This document shows, piece after piece, positions 1 through 7,726 of a DNA stretch of 10,045 bases. The notes beneath the pieces were generated by a model that worked only from the letters and a program-made list of their open reading frames with translations, was not told the origin of the DNA and did not search any database. Numbering within the stretch: position 1 is the stretch's first letter; each line of letters opens with the position of its first letter. Source of the stretch: Balneola sp. (lineage in GTDB: Bacteria; Bacteroidota; Rhodothermia; Balneolales; Balneolaceae); assembly GCA_002730655.1 (NCBI GenBank), contig PCAT01000077.1:1-10045 (forward strand), in the 5' to 3' direction. The position numbers and the translations under genes are program-made.

Positions 1-1581
1 AAGTTCAATATGTGAAGGTTTATCAACTGTATACGAGATTTTTGTTGATGGGTTAAATGGATTTGGATAGTTCTGGAGCAATCTAAATGATTGTGATTTT
101 TTGCTACCTACTTCAGAATTTGTTACTTCTTTGTTTCTGAAATCTGCAACAATAGGTAGATGATCAGATGCTTCATAGGTATCATTTCTTTGTAAAAAAG
201 TAGTATCAAGAAATTCTTGCGGTAATGTTTTACTATGCAAGGAAAAATTAGTTCCTAACTCTAAAACTGAACCCGAATACACTATATAATCTAATCTTCC
301 TGCTCCAAAAGAAGAATTTTCATTATACCAAGTAAATGTTGTAGGCATTCCAGGATTAAAGGGCTTTACATCTTCTAATGCTGTTCCATCCCAGTCAGGT
401 GAAAAATCTTGGCCATATTCAATTTCATTTATAATATCCCCAGTAAGCAATGTCTTTACCTGTTGATTTAGACCTACAAGGTTCATATCACCAACTATAA
501 CAATAGGGGTATCTTCAGCTATATTAAATTCTCTACCATCTTTAGATTCTCTCAAAAATGCCATAAATGCGTCTATTTCATCTTGACGACCTTCATCGTT
601 TGAACAACAAGGTGGATGCGCGACAATCACCAATACATTTTTAAAAGATATATTATCGATTTTGACTAAGTAAGCGGCATTACCTTTTATCGCTTTTTGC
701 TTAAGAATAGGATAGCGACTTACTAATAAATTATCATTTCCAACATCACCACTATACCATTGACCCCCTAAGAATTCTTTTATAAGGAATGCCGCATCTG
801 TACCAGAATTATCATATACCTCTTGAAGTCCAATTACATCTGGTTCGATAAATTGAAATATGCGCCTAAAACTATCTCTAGCCTCAAGATTAAATAAGTA
901 ATCTCGGTATACATTATAGGATAAAAATCGTAAATCGAAACCAGTCTCTCTATCTAAATGTATAGTTGAATTAAAGGCTGATTTACCATTCTTTAAAGTG
1001 TATGAAAAACTCGAAGGGTTATTAGGCGCTAAATCACCACCAGATGCCTGAGTTCGAAAAAAAAATGCAAGTGTATCAGAGTTAAATAACTTTTCTCCTT
1101 TGATTTCTGAGTTCTTATCCATTTTTATTTCAAAGAAATCAGATGTCACTGTAGGCGCAGAAACTAAGCCTACATCATAGGAGCTAATCGAAGTCACTCC
1201 ATCTAAATAAGTAACTCCTTCTCGATCGCCAAAACTAAATTGTAATTCATAGCCGATACCCTCAAGCGCCACGCCTGTATTACTATTATTATCCGTATCT
1301 ATGAAAAGACTCAAATCATTGAATTGTTGGAGTAGAATTTCTGAATTCAATTCTAGAAGGAAATAAATAAATCTATCATCATCATATATTTTTATACTTT
1401 CAATATCTAATTCTCCATTTCCAAAATCTTCCGAGCTCTCTTGGGCATATTTAGGAATATCATTCCAATCTGACATGTTTTCATCAACTAATATAGTCTG
1501 AGCAACTATCTGTTGCGAGTAAAGCAGTATTAGGATTATGTAAACACAATTACTAATGAAATAACTATTATAAAATCTCAT
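1..1581 (-). CDS. Secreted endonuclease/exonuclease/phosphatase-family protein with CBM9/DOMON-like N-terminus and type IX sorting domain (C-terminus cut by window edge)
   Basis: The frame is open for 527 codons from ATG at 1581 to the window edge; an in-frame ATG at 1590 is an alternative start. Residues 1-27 form a signal peptide (hydrophobic stretch ending IVA, then Q28). Residues about 30-200 look like a CBM9/DOMON-type beta-sandwich ('MSDWNDIP', 'FIDTDNNSNTG'). Residues about 215-482 carry the EEP-fold motifs in order: LSYNVYRD (N223), IGLQEVYD (E254), VAHPP (H322), VGDMN (D365, N367), LDYIVYSG (D431) and SDHLP (D473, H474). This metal-dependent fold cleaves phosphodiesters or phosphomonoesters (DNases, RNases, phosphatases). 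Residues 503-513 (QNYPNPFNPST) begin a type IX secretion sorting domain, whose last roughly 50 residues lie outside the window. Inference: an extracellular nuclease or phosphodiesterase that may be tethered to glycans; the exact substrate is unknown. It is divergent from the GH3 gene, with about 80 bp between them. Confidence 0.88.
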   Translation of the reverse strand, partial: MRFYNSYFISNCVYIILILLYSQQIVAQTILVDENMSDWNDIPKYAQESSEDFGNGELDIESIKIYDDDRFIYFLLELNSEILLQQFNDLSLFIDTDNNSNTGVALEGIGYELQFSFGDREGVTYLDGVTSISSYDVGLVSAPTVTSDFFEIKMDKNSEIKGEKLFNSDTLAFFFRTQASGGDLAPNNPSSFSYTLKNGKSAFNSTIHLDRETGFDLRFLSYNVYRDYLFNLEARDSFRRIFQFIEPDVIGLQEVYDNSGTDAAFLIKEFLGGQWYSGDVGNDNLLVSRYPILKQKAIKGNAAYLVKIDNISFKNVLVIVAHPPCCSNDEGRQDEIDAFMAFLRESKDGREFNIAEDTPIVIVGDMNLVGLNQQVKTLLTGDIINEIEYGQDFSPDWDGTALEDVKPFNPGMPTTFTWYNENSSFGAGRLDYIVYSGSVLELGTNFSLHSKTLPQEFLDTTFLQRNDTYEASDHLPIVADFRNKEVTNSEVGSKKSQSFRLLQNYPNPFNPSTKISYTVDKPSHIEL

Positions 1582-1663
1582 ATTTATCATTTTTTTTCAT
1601 TTAAAGAAAATAACATAATTAATGGTTATCCTTTAGTCCTTAATTACTTAATTCTTTTCAATT

Positions 1664-4126
1664 ATGCATCGAATCTATACACAAAGTCATCATATTCTCA
1701 TATATTCGGTTTTAATCTTGTTAATTAGCAGCTGCTCTAATGTATCACAGGATCCATGGGCTACCCTAGAACCTCTACCCCTAGATCCAGCCATTGAAGC
1801 TCAAATCGATGAAATATTACCCAAACTCACCCTAGAACAAAAGGTTGGTCAAGTTATTCAAGCTGACAATTCATCGGTTACTCCCGAAGATGTAAAAAAA
1901 TATCGTTTAGGTTCCGTATTAAGTGGCGGTAATTCCGCACCAGGACCTCTTCCCTACGCTAATGCCGAGACCTGGGTTGAAATGGCGGACGCATACTTTG
2001 AGGCCTCAATTGACACCGAAGGTGTTGAAATTGCCATACCTATTATATTGGGTATAGACGCAGTTCATGGCCATGCAAATCTTGAAGGAGCTATTGTATT
2101 TCCTCATAATATCGGCTTGGGCGCCGCTCGTAACCCTGATTTAATTCAAGAAATCGCTCGTATAACCGCTCATGAGCTGACGGTATCAGGCCATGACTGG
2201 ACTTTTGCACCTACCCTTGCTGTCCCACAGGATCTTCGTTGGGGTCGAAGCTATGAAGGTTTTTCTGAGGATCCAGTTATTGTTAACTCTTATGGCGACA
2301 GAATTGTGATCGGCTTACAGGGTCGTTTTGATACGGATGATTTTATGGGCCCTGGCACTGTTATTTCGAGTGCTAAGCATTTTGTTGCCGACGGAGCTAC
2401 TGAAAATGGGGTCGATCAAGGTGATGCGAAAATTTCCGAGCAGGAACTCAGCAATGTGCATGCATCTGGGTATTACAGCGCTATTCCTGCAGGAGTGCAA
2501 ACCGTAATGGCTTCTTTTAATAGCTGGAATGGCAGAAAACTACACGGTGACAAGGAATTGCTGACCGATGTGCTCAAGGAAAAAATGGGATTTAATGGTT
2601 TTGTCGTTGGCGATTGGAACGGTCATGGACAGGTCCCAGGCTGTACCAACACCGACTGTGCGCAATCCTTCAATGCTGGCGTGGATATGTTTATGGCGCC
2701 CGATAGTTGGAGGGGTTTATACGAAAATACCCTCAATCAGGCGCAAAATGGTATAATTAGTATGGAAAGACTCGACGATGCCGTTCGCAGAATACTTCGT
2801 GTAAAATTAGCTTCCGGTATCTTTGAAAAAGGACTACCTAGTCAAAGAATGAATGCAGGTGACGAGTCACAGTTAGGTTTGGACGAACACCGCGCTGTCG
2901 CTCGACAAGCTGTTAGAGAATCTATAGTATTATTAAAAAATAATAACCAAACCCTACCCTTAGATGCTGGCTCTAAAATCTTGGTAGTAGGTGATGGGGC
3001 TAATAGTATATCCAAAGCTAGCGGTGGGTGGACGCTCTCATGGCAAGGAACCGGCCACAGTAATGACGAATTTCCCAACGGTGAGTCCATTTTAGAAGGC
3101 ATTCGCCAAGTGGTTACTGAAGCTGGCGGCCAAGTCATCTATTCCGAATCAGGCGAAGTATCTTCTCCAGTAGACGCCGTTATTGCCATTTATGGAGAAG
3201 ACCCCTATGCCGAATTTCAAGGAGATAGAGAACAACTGGATTTTGAGCCCAATGGATTTGATGTCAACTTACTAGCAGAATACCTCTCACAAGACATCCC
3301 AATAGTATCGGTTTTCTTGTCTGGCCGCCCCATGTGGACCAACCCAGAACTTAATAACTCAGATGCTTTTATTGCAGCCTGGTTACCAGGAAGTGAAGGT
3401 GGTGGAGTAGCCGATCTGTTATTTCAGACAGATCCAGCCTATGATTTTACTGGCACATTATCCTTTAGTTGGCCTGCGTCTGCATTGGTATCTAAAGACT
3501 CCAAAACTTTATTTGCTCTAGGATACGGTCTTACTTACTCCAGTGAAAAAGAACTTTCAATCCTATCCGTAAATTCGGGGCTAAAAAATGCTGAAGTAGC
3601 TTCCACTGGTGAGTTCTTTTCAAAAGGAGCGGCTGTTGCTCCATGGGGTTTGTGGTTAGACTCGGGTGATTTAGATAAACAAATTGCGAGCTACCCTACC
3701 TCAGTTGGAGGACTTATCGTTAGTAAAACCGATTATCTAGCCCAAGAGGATGCACTTCGTATCAATTGGACACAGTCCACAGGAGATTATGTTCGAATAT
3801 CCGCAGCTTCTCCAACAAACTTAGCAAGAGAATCAAATGGTGCCATGGAACTAAGCTTTAGTGCCAAGTCATTCAATGGTGCTGCTACCATTCAAATTAG
3901 TCAATGCGACGATGATACAAAATGTGACGCCATTTTACCTATAAAACTAGATTTAGACTGGTACGAGTTCAGTGTTAGTCTAAGTTGTTTTGATAACCTA
4001 GGAATTGACATGTCGACCATAAGCTCAGCTTTTGTGGTCAAATCCGAAACTATGGCAGATATTGGTATAGCTAACATACGTTTAACGCCAGACATAGACG
4101 CTCGGACGAGTTGCGACGGACGTTAA
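1664..4126 (+). CDS. GH3 exo-beta-glucanase / beta-glucosidase lipoprotein, ExoP-like
   Basis: Retaining glycoside hydrolase of family 3, 820 aa, predicted to release glucose from the non-reducing ends of beta-1,3/1,4-glucans or oligosaccharides at the outer membrane. Residues 1-24 are a lipoprotein signal (ISSC, Cys24). The (beta/alpha)8 domain spans about 45-390, with IDAVHG (132-136), the substrate-binding KH pair (K238, H239) and the nucleophile D317 in GFVVGDWNG. The alpha/beta sandwich domain spans about 415-625, with predicted acid/base E517 in GEDPYAEFQGD, equivalent to the TETKGD region of barley ExoI. Residues about 635-815 form an extra beta-rich domain with cysteines C748, C754, C775 and C817, like the C-terminal domain of marine gammaproteobacterial ExoP enzymes. 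C327 and C332 probably form a loop disulfide. The full-length ExoP plan is present and no key residue is missing. Base composition is clearly richer in GC than the flanks, suggesting transfer. The ATG at 1664 gives a complete signal peptide. Confidence 0.93.
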   Translation: MHRIYTQSHHILIYSVLILLISSCSNVSQDPWATLEPLPLDPAIEAQIDEILPKLTLEQKVGQVIQADNSSVTPEDVKKYRLGSVLSGGNSAPGPLPYANAETWVEMADAYFEASIDTEGVEIAIPIILGIDAVHGHANLEGAIVFPHNIGLGAARNPDLIQEIARITAHELTVSGHDWTFAPTLAVPQDLRWGRSYEGFSEDPVIVNSYGDRIVIGLQGRFDTDDFMGPGTVISSAKHFVADGATENGVDQGDAKISEQELSNVHASGYYSAIPAGVQTVMASFNSWNGRKLHGDKELLTDVLKEKMGFNGFVVGDWNGHGQVPGCTNTDCAQSFNAGVDMFMAPDSWRGLYENTLNQAQNGIISMERLDDAVRRILRVKLASGIFEKGLPSQRMNAGDESQLGLDEHRAVARQAVRESIVLLKNNNQTLPLDAGSKILVVGDGANSISKASGGWTLSWQGTGHSNDEFPNGESILEGIRQVVTEAGGQVIYSESGEVSSPVDAVIAIYGEDPYAEFQGDREQLDFEPNGFDVNLLAEYLSQDIPIVSVFLSGRPMWTNPELNNSDAFIAAWLPGSEGGGVADLLFQTDPAYDFTGTLSFSWPASALVSKDSKTLFALGYGLTYSSEKELSILSVNSGLKNAEVASTGEFFSKGAAVAPWGLWLDSGDLDKQIASYPTSVGGLIVSKTDYLAQEDALRINWTQSTGDYVRISAASPTNLARESNGAMELSFSAKSFNGAATIQISQCDDDTKCDAILPIKLDLDWYEFSVSLSCFDNLGIDMSTISSAFVVKSETMADIGIANIRLTPDIDARTSCDGR

Positions 4127-4226
4127 TCCGCTCAATTCATGAATAATCAGCTTCAGTTCCTGAGGAATATCACAAACATTAGATAATTTTTATTTATTTT
4201 TCCTTTTTAGTAACCAAAAAAAAACT

Positions 4227-4721
4227 ATGAAAAATCTATTTCTATTATCTGCATTTTTATATCTAGGTTGCGTACCTAATACAAAACAAGCTTTAGTAGA
4301 TGAAGGTATGCTGAGCCAAACCCTAATTGAACTATCTCAAAATTTTCAACTTGCCTACATCAACAATGACTATGAAGGTGCCAATGCTTTCATGAGTACA
4401 GACTTTGAAACAACGGTTTTCAACTCAAACGGCACTGAACTGGTTATCCAGACTCAAGACAATATTGAAAATTCTGGCGATGGCTGGGACTTCGATGAGT
4501 TTGTTATGTCAAATCATGCTGTAACATTCTCCGCAGATCAAACAACCGCCGTTATTGTGTTCAATACTGACGGAAGCATTAGTTTTGAAGGTGGCGATCA
4601 AAATGTACCCTATGCTACAAGAGCATCACAAACTTGGGTGAATACCAGTATGGGATGGAAAGTAATGCACTCACATTGGTCACCTAGAGTTGGAGCAGTA
4701 GGAGTACCTGTAGAAGAATAA
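4227..4721 (+). CDS. Small NTF2-like (SnoaL/DUF4440-type) putative lipoprotein
   Basis: 164 aa. Residues 1-14 are a short hydrophobic signal ending YLGC (Cys15). The lipobox is weak because the -3 residue is Tyr, so simple secretion is possible. The rest resembles the NTF2-like cone fold: an N-terminal helix (LSQTLIELSQNFQLAYINND, about 29-48), an 'NAFMSTDFE' turn, beta strands about 95-122, and a closing hairpin with TWVNTSMGWKVMHSHWSP (136-153), typical of the DUF4440/SnoaL C-terminus. These domains often bind small hydrophobic or sugar-like ligands or catalyse isomerase-type chemistry; no specific activity can be assigned here. It lies 100 bp after the GH3 gene on the same strand and could be co-transcribed. 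One 60-bp line counted here (4441-4500) is 43% GC, between the GH3 gene and the AT-rich flanks. The upstream A-tract (AACCAAAAAAAAACT) has no Shine-Dalgarno sequence. Confidence 0.72.
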   Translation: MKNLFLLSAFLYLGCVPNTKQALVDEGMLSQTLIELSQNFQLAYINNDYEGANAFMSTDFETTVFNSNGTELVIQTQDNIENSGDGWDFDEFVMSNHAVTFSADQTTAVIVFNTDGSISFEGGDQNVPYATRASQTWVNTSMGWKVMHSHWSPRVGAVGVPVEE

Positions 4722-4936
4722 TCCCGACGCTGCAATTTTGTAAGAAACACCGCATCTCATTAATGCTCGAATCGTGTTCATCAAATAAATTTGCTGGAGT
4801 ATTTATACAGATTTTATGATGGCTTTGATAGGATTGTATTATCTCTAACACTATAATAAATAGGTGATAGTAGCTAGATACGTAAATTATTCTAATTTCT
4901 TACATTGATAGATATAGTGCTAGATAATGTTATCTC
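4722..4936. other. Intergenic gap without recognisable gene
   Basis: This 215-bp AT-rich spacer separates the NTF2-like gene from the CotH-like gene. I see no credible reading frame (the longest ATG frame noticed, near 4763, is 18 codons), no tRNA-like cloverleaf and no strong terminator hairpin. The promoter of the CotH-like gene should lie near its right end, but no clear -33/-7 pair is visible. TACATTGAT, about 35 bp before the start, is only a partial match to TAnnTTTG. Confidence 0.5.
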
Positions 4937-6298
4937 ATGCGTATAATTCTTCAATCTTTTTTAATATTCAGTTTTACTTTGTTTTCATGTGACCTATTTC
5001 AAGGTCAAAATGAGAGACAAAATTCTGATGAAAGGATAGCATCGATAGATGAATATGAATACCTCGACTCTCACTCATCAGATTATATTTATGATCAGGA
5101 TAAACTTCATAAGTTTGAAATTTTTATTGATCTAGATGATCTTGAAGAAATAAATAGTGACCCAGCGCTAGAGAAATATGTCAATGCTCATCTTGTATTT
5201 GAAGACAAAGTTGTTAAAGATGTGGGCATTAGATACAAGGGATCAATTGGCGCATGGGTAGGTTGTTTATCAAATAATGATTGGACAAATCCAAGCGGGT
5301 ATAAAACATGTCCAAAGTTGTCAATGAAAATCAAATTCAATTTCAATGAGGAAAAACAATTTTATGGATTAAAAAAACTTCAGTTACATTCACAAAACCT
5401 TGATCCTTCAAAAATGAGAGAAAGATTGGGTTATTATATGTACAGAAATTTTGGAGTTGTTGCACCTCGATCTAACCATGCCCTCATATATATAAATGAT
5501 ATATTTAGTGGAGTTTATGCTAATACTGAAAATATTGACGGGCCTTTTACTAATAAGCATTTTGATGATATTGGAGGTAACCTATACAAAGAAGTCTGGC
5601 CATTAAAATCAAATGGCTCAAAACAGGAAGAAGTGAATTTTAAAAATGCACTAAAAACAAACGAAGAAGCATCAGACGTATCAAAGATATTAGCTCTATC
5701 TGAAGCTCTATCTGAATCAAATAATTCTGCAGTAAATGAGCTCATAGACAGTTGGATAGATAAAGATATTTTTTTGAAGACTCTGGTTGTTGATAGAAGG
5801 ATAGCACATGACGATGGATTCTTGCATTTTTACCACCAAGGAGGAGATATTTACGAAAGTCATAACTATTATTGGTATGAAAATCCTTCAAATAACAAAG
5901 TCCAACTCATTCCATGGGATCTTGATAATGCTTTTGAAAATCTCAATAAGAATATAAATCCTGTAACTCCGATCAAGGACAAATGGTATGAAATAACAAA
6001 TAGTTGCAATGGTTTTCCATTTGGAACTTTTGGACTCCTTCAAAAATCAGCCGCATGTGATAAGATTATCGGGGCTTTCATTAGGCATAAAGATTATTTC
6101 TATACCCTTGATAATGATTTTCAAAATGAACTTTTCAATAATGACCATATCGTTTCATTATTAAATGAATGGAGAAATCAAATAAAAGATGCTGTTATTG
6201 AGGCAAATTCAATATACGGGAGTGCTGAGCCTAGTTATGAAGAATGGACGTTGAATTTAAATTTTCTTGTTGATTCGATAAGATTATCACTCCAATAA
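4937..6298 (+). CDS. CotH kinase-like family lipoprotein
   Basis: 453 aa. Residues 1-18 form a lipoprotein signal (TLFSC, Cys18). Residues about 58-335 match the CotH fold in order: a beta-rich entry 'FEIFIDLDDLEEI' (60-72), GIRYKGS (97-103), KLQLHSQNLDPSKMRERLG (147-165), 'HALIYINDIFSGVYANTENID' split across 181-201, GNLYKE (214-219), HDDGF (291-295), HNYYWY (309-314) and the signature IPWDLDNAF (325-333). D328 and D330 are the expected metal/catalytic acids. The founding member, Bacillus CotH, is an atypical protein kinase that phosphorylates spore coat proteins. Many non-sporulating bacteria have secreted CotH domains, often beside carbohydrate-active enzymes. Kinase activity is therefore known for the family but inferred here. 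Two cysteines (C110, C125) flank an insert at 105-127. The substrate is unknown; neighbouring surface lipoproteins are candidates. No Shine-Dalgarno precedes the ATG. Confidence 0.87.
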   Translation: MRIILQSFLIFSFTLFSCDLFQGQNERQNSDERIASIDEYEYLDSHSSDYIYDQDKLHKFEIFIDLDDLEEINSDPALEKYVNAHLVFEDKVVKDVGIRYKGSIGAWVGCLSNNDWTNPSGYKTCPKLSMKIKFNFNEEKQFYGLKKLQLHSQNLDPSKMRERLGYYMYRNFGVVAPRSNHALIYINDIFSGVYANTENIDGPFTNKHFDDIGGNLYKEVWPLKSNGSKQEEVNFKNALKTNEEASDVSKILALSEALSESNNSAVNELIDSWIDKDIFLKTLVVDRRIAHDDGFLHFYHQGGDIYESHNYYWYENPSNNKVQLIPWDLDNAFENLNKNINPVTPIKDKWYEITNSCNGFPFGTFGLLQKSAACDKIIGAFIRHKDYFYTLDNDFQNELFNNDHIVSLLNEWRNQIKDAVIEANSIYGSAEPSYEEWTLNLNFLVDSIRLSLQ

Positions 6299-6419
6299 AA
6301 CCTGTAGATGATATATCAAAGTCATTCCCTTGAAAATAAATTCTTCACTAGACATTATTGTTAAACTAATATCATTCAAATAATTACTGAGTTTATTTAT
6401 CTAAATTTCATTTAAAACT

Positions 6420-6425
6420 TATAAT
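6420..6425 (+). promoter_or_regulatory. Possible -10 box for the Cys-rich mini-ORF
   Basis: A perfect TATAAT hexamer lies 38 bp before the ATG of the 23-codon Cys-rich frame, at a distance that fits a short leader of about 30 nt. The -35 region at 17-bp spacing (TTATCT) is poor, and no Bacteroidota TTTG/TAnnTTTG pair is seen. In DNA this AT-rich the match could be chance. Confidence 0.25.
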
Positions 6426-6463
6426 GCTTATTTTCTTTAATTATTTAAATAAAATATACAATC

Positions 6464-6535
6464 ATGAAAACATGTGAATGTAGCAGTTGTAATTGTAAAA
6501 GTGAATGCAAATGCGCTAACTGCGAATGTTGTTAG
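6464..6535 (+). CDS. Very small cysteine-rich peptide, metallothionein-like (23 aa)
   Basis: ATG at 6464 opens a 23-codon frame ending at TAG 6533-6535. Nine of 23 residues are cysteine (positions 4, 6, 9, 11, 15, 17, 20, 22, 23), in the pattern C-x-C-x2-C-x-C-x3-C-x-C-x2-C-x-C-C. There are no aromatic or hydrophobic core residues; the spacers are Glu, Lys, Ser, Asn and Ala. This is the signature of a metallothionein, which binds Cu(I), Zn(II) or Cd(II) in a thiolate cluster. The central SSCNC-KS-ECKC-ANC spacing closely follows the 25-residue Neurospora-type copper metallothionein as I remember it. The frame mixes TGT and TGC codons, so the Cys run is not a simple DNA repeat. It is too short for most gene callers. 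It is convergent with the GH26-like gene, 14 bp apart. Cytoplasmic (no signal). No metal transporter or regulator is nearby. Family and role are inferred. Confidence 0.68.
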   Translation: MKTCECSSCNCKSECKCANCECC

Positions 6536-6549
6536 ATTATTAATCTAGA

Positions 6550-7617
6550 TTACTTATAACCAAGTTTATTGAAAAGATTCTCGTCTGCATGAATAAGAGT
6601 TCCAATCTTGTTTGACCAATAATCTTGAACACTTTGAACTGAGTTTTGTATCCTCGTATCTCCCCAAGTGGTGGTTGAATTATCCGCTTCCCAATCGACA
6701 TTTATATATGTAAATGCTTTTACTGCATCGTTTTGATGAATAAATGTGAAAATATTGGAAAACCATGTATTAGTTGGAATAACCCAGTTTGGATCTCTGT
6801 TGTTTCCAGTTTTAATTGCTGCTGATTCAGCTATCATGATAGGTTTATCATGATTATTTGCGAATTGCACAAAATAACCCATTGTTGAATTAATATTTAA
6901 ATTTCCCCATCCGGAACCAAAAATTGAAACTGCAAGCCAATCAACATAATCATCTCCGGGATACCACAATTCATGAGTCACATCTGTAGTTAGTTCTGGA
7001 TAATATTCTGGATAATCTTCAGTTCCATAGTATGGACTCACACCCCATGAATGCCACACATACGCAACATTATCTACATTCTGGCTTCTCATCATATCCA
7101 CAAAATGTTTATATGCTGCTTTATATTTATCTGGTGGATAAGCATTATGGTACCCGTCAAATTCGTATCCAAACCTTATAAATATAGGTCTATCCATACT
7201 TTTACATGCTTCAGCTAGAGTTACTATATTTTCATCATATTTACCTTCAATAATTTCATCCAAATAATAACCTGGATTACCCCATCGCCTTTCACCAGTC
7301 CAAATAGCCAATTGAAGCATTGTATCAGGATAATCTCTCATAAAAGTAATATATCTACTCATATCTTCTAATGGTTTACTCCCACTAAGGCTTGTATAAA
7401 ATGCGAAACCAGCAGGTAATGGTGTACCCCTAACCTCACTCAAGTAATCTCTCATATGTTGTTCATTAGCTTGACCTAATATGAATAAAGCTTCACCATC
7501 ATCTGGTATAAATCCTGAGTTATTATTTTCTAATACATTTGTTGGCGTTTCTTTACACGAAAAGAAAAACAGAATAAGTAGCACAGACAAGTAGAGTAAA
7601 AGTGACTTTGGCTTCAT
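6550..7617 (-). CDS. GH26-like (clan GH-A) endo-glycosidase lipoprotein, possible beta-mannanase
   Basis: 355 aa. Residues 1-21 are a lipoprotein signal (FFFSC, Cys21), so the enzyme is probably anchored in the outer membrane. The rest fits a single (beta/alpha)8 barrel of the GH26 type: an N-terminal strand ALFILGQANE (43-52), LQLAIWTGERRWGNPG (101-116), 'RPIFIRFGYEFDGYHNAYPP' (143-162) with predicted acid/base E152 after strand 4, YVWHSWG (186-192), DYVDWLAVSIFG (223-234), and KPIMIAESA (258-266) with predicted nucleophile E264 after strand 7. FTYINVDWE (302-310) follows on the last strand. GH26 enzymes are mainly endo-beta-1,4-mannanases; some act on mixed-linkage glucan or beta-1,3-xylan, and the sequence does not decide which. 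The length is that of a bare catalytic domain without a binding module. The gene stands alone, divergent from the small membrane pair and convergent with the Cys-rich ORF. Confidence 0.72.
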   Translation of the reverse strand: MKPKSLLLYLSVLLILFFFSCKETPTNVLENNNSGFIPDDGEALFILGQANEQHMRDYLSEVRGTPLPAGFAFYTSLSGSKPLEDMSRYITFMRDYPDTMLQLAIWTGERRWGNPGYYLDEIIEGKYDENIVTLAEACKSMDRPIFIRFGYEFDGYHNAYPPDKYKAAYKHFVDMMRSQNVDNVAYVWHSWGVSPYYGTEDYPEYYPELTTDVTHELWYPGDDYVDWLAVSIFGSGWGNLNINSTMGYFVQFANNHDKPIMIAESAAIKTGNNRDPNWVIPTNTWFSNIFTFIHQNDAVKAFTYINVDWEADNSTTTWGDTRIQNSVQSVQDYWSNKIGTLIHADENLFNKLGYK

Positions 7618-7726
7618 AAAGAAAAATTATATCCTTGTATTAACAGAATCATTCTATTAAACTAATGACTATTGGAAGTTCTCAATAATATTTTCATTTA
7701 AAATAACCATTAATTGATTTTAAAAT

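Noticed and set aside
1582..1663. Divergent promoter pair between the EEP gene and the GH3 gene
   Set aside because: A promoter must be near, but I found no acceptable TTTG-N19-TAnnTTTG or sigma70-like pair on either strand, so no site is called.
2315..2500. 61-codon minus-strand frame inside the GH3 gene
   Set aside because: It lies wholly within the conserved catalytic domain coding region in another frame and shows no protein-like motif. The same holds for the plus frame 2568-2756 and the minus frames 2842-3138, 3901-4095 and 5515-5745.
4146..4180. TTCCTGAGGAA inverted repeat after the GH3 gene as a terminator
   Set aside because: Only a 4-bp arm around a 3-nt centre, with no adjacent T-run at the right distance.
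4763..4819. 18-codon ATG frame between the NTF2-like and CotH-like genes
   Set aside because: No composition bias, motif or leader feature; expected by chance.
6533..6552. Nested palindromes TAGATTA-T-TAATCTA and TAATCTAGATTA at the convergence of the Cys-rich ORF and the GH26-like gene
   Set aside because: The first stem has a 1-nt loop, so only about 5 bp could pair. Neither is GC-rich or followed by a T-tract, and both overlap stop codons. Too weak to call a terminator or operator; chance is likely in this AT-rich DNA.
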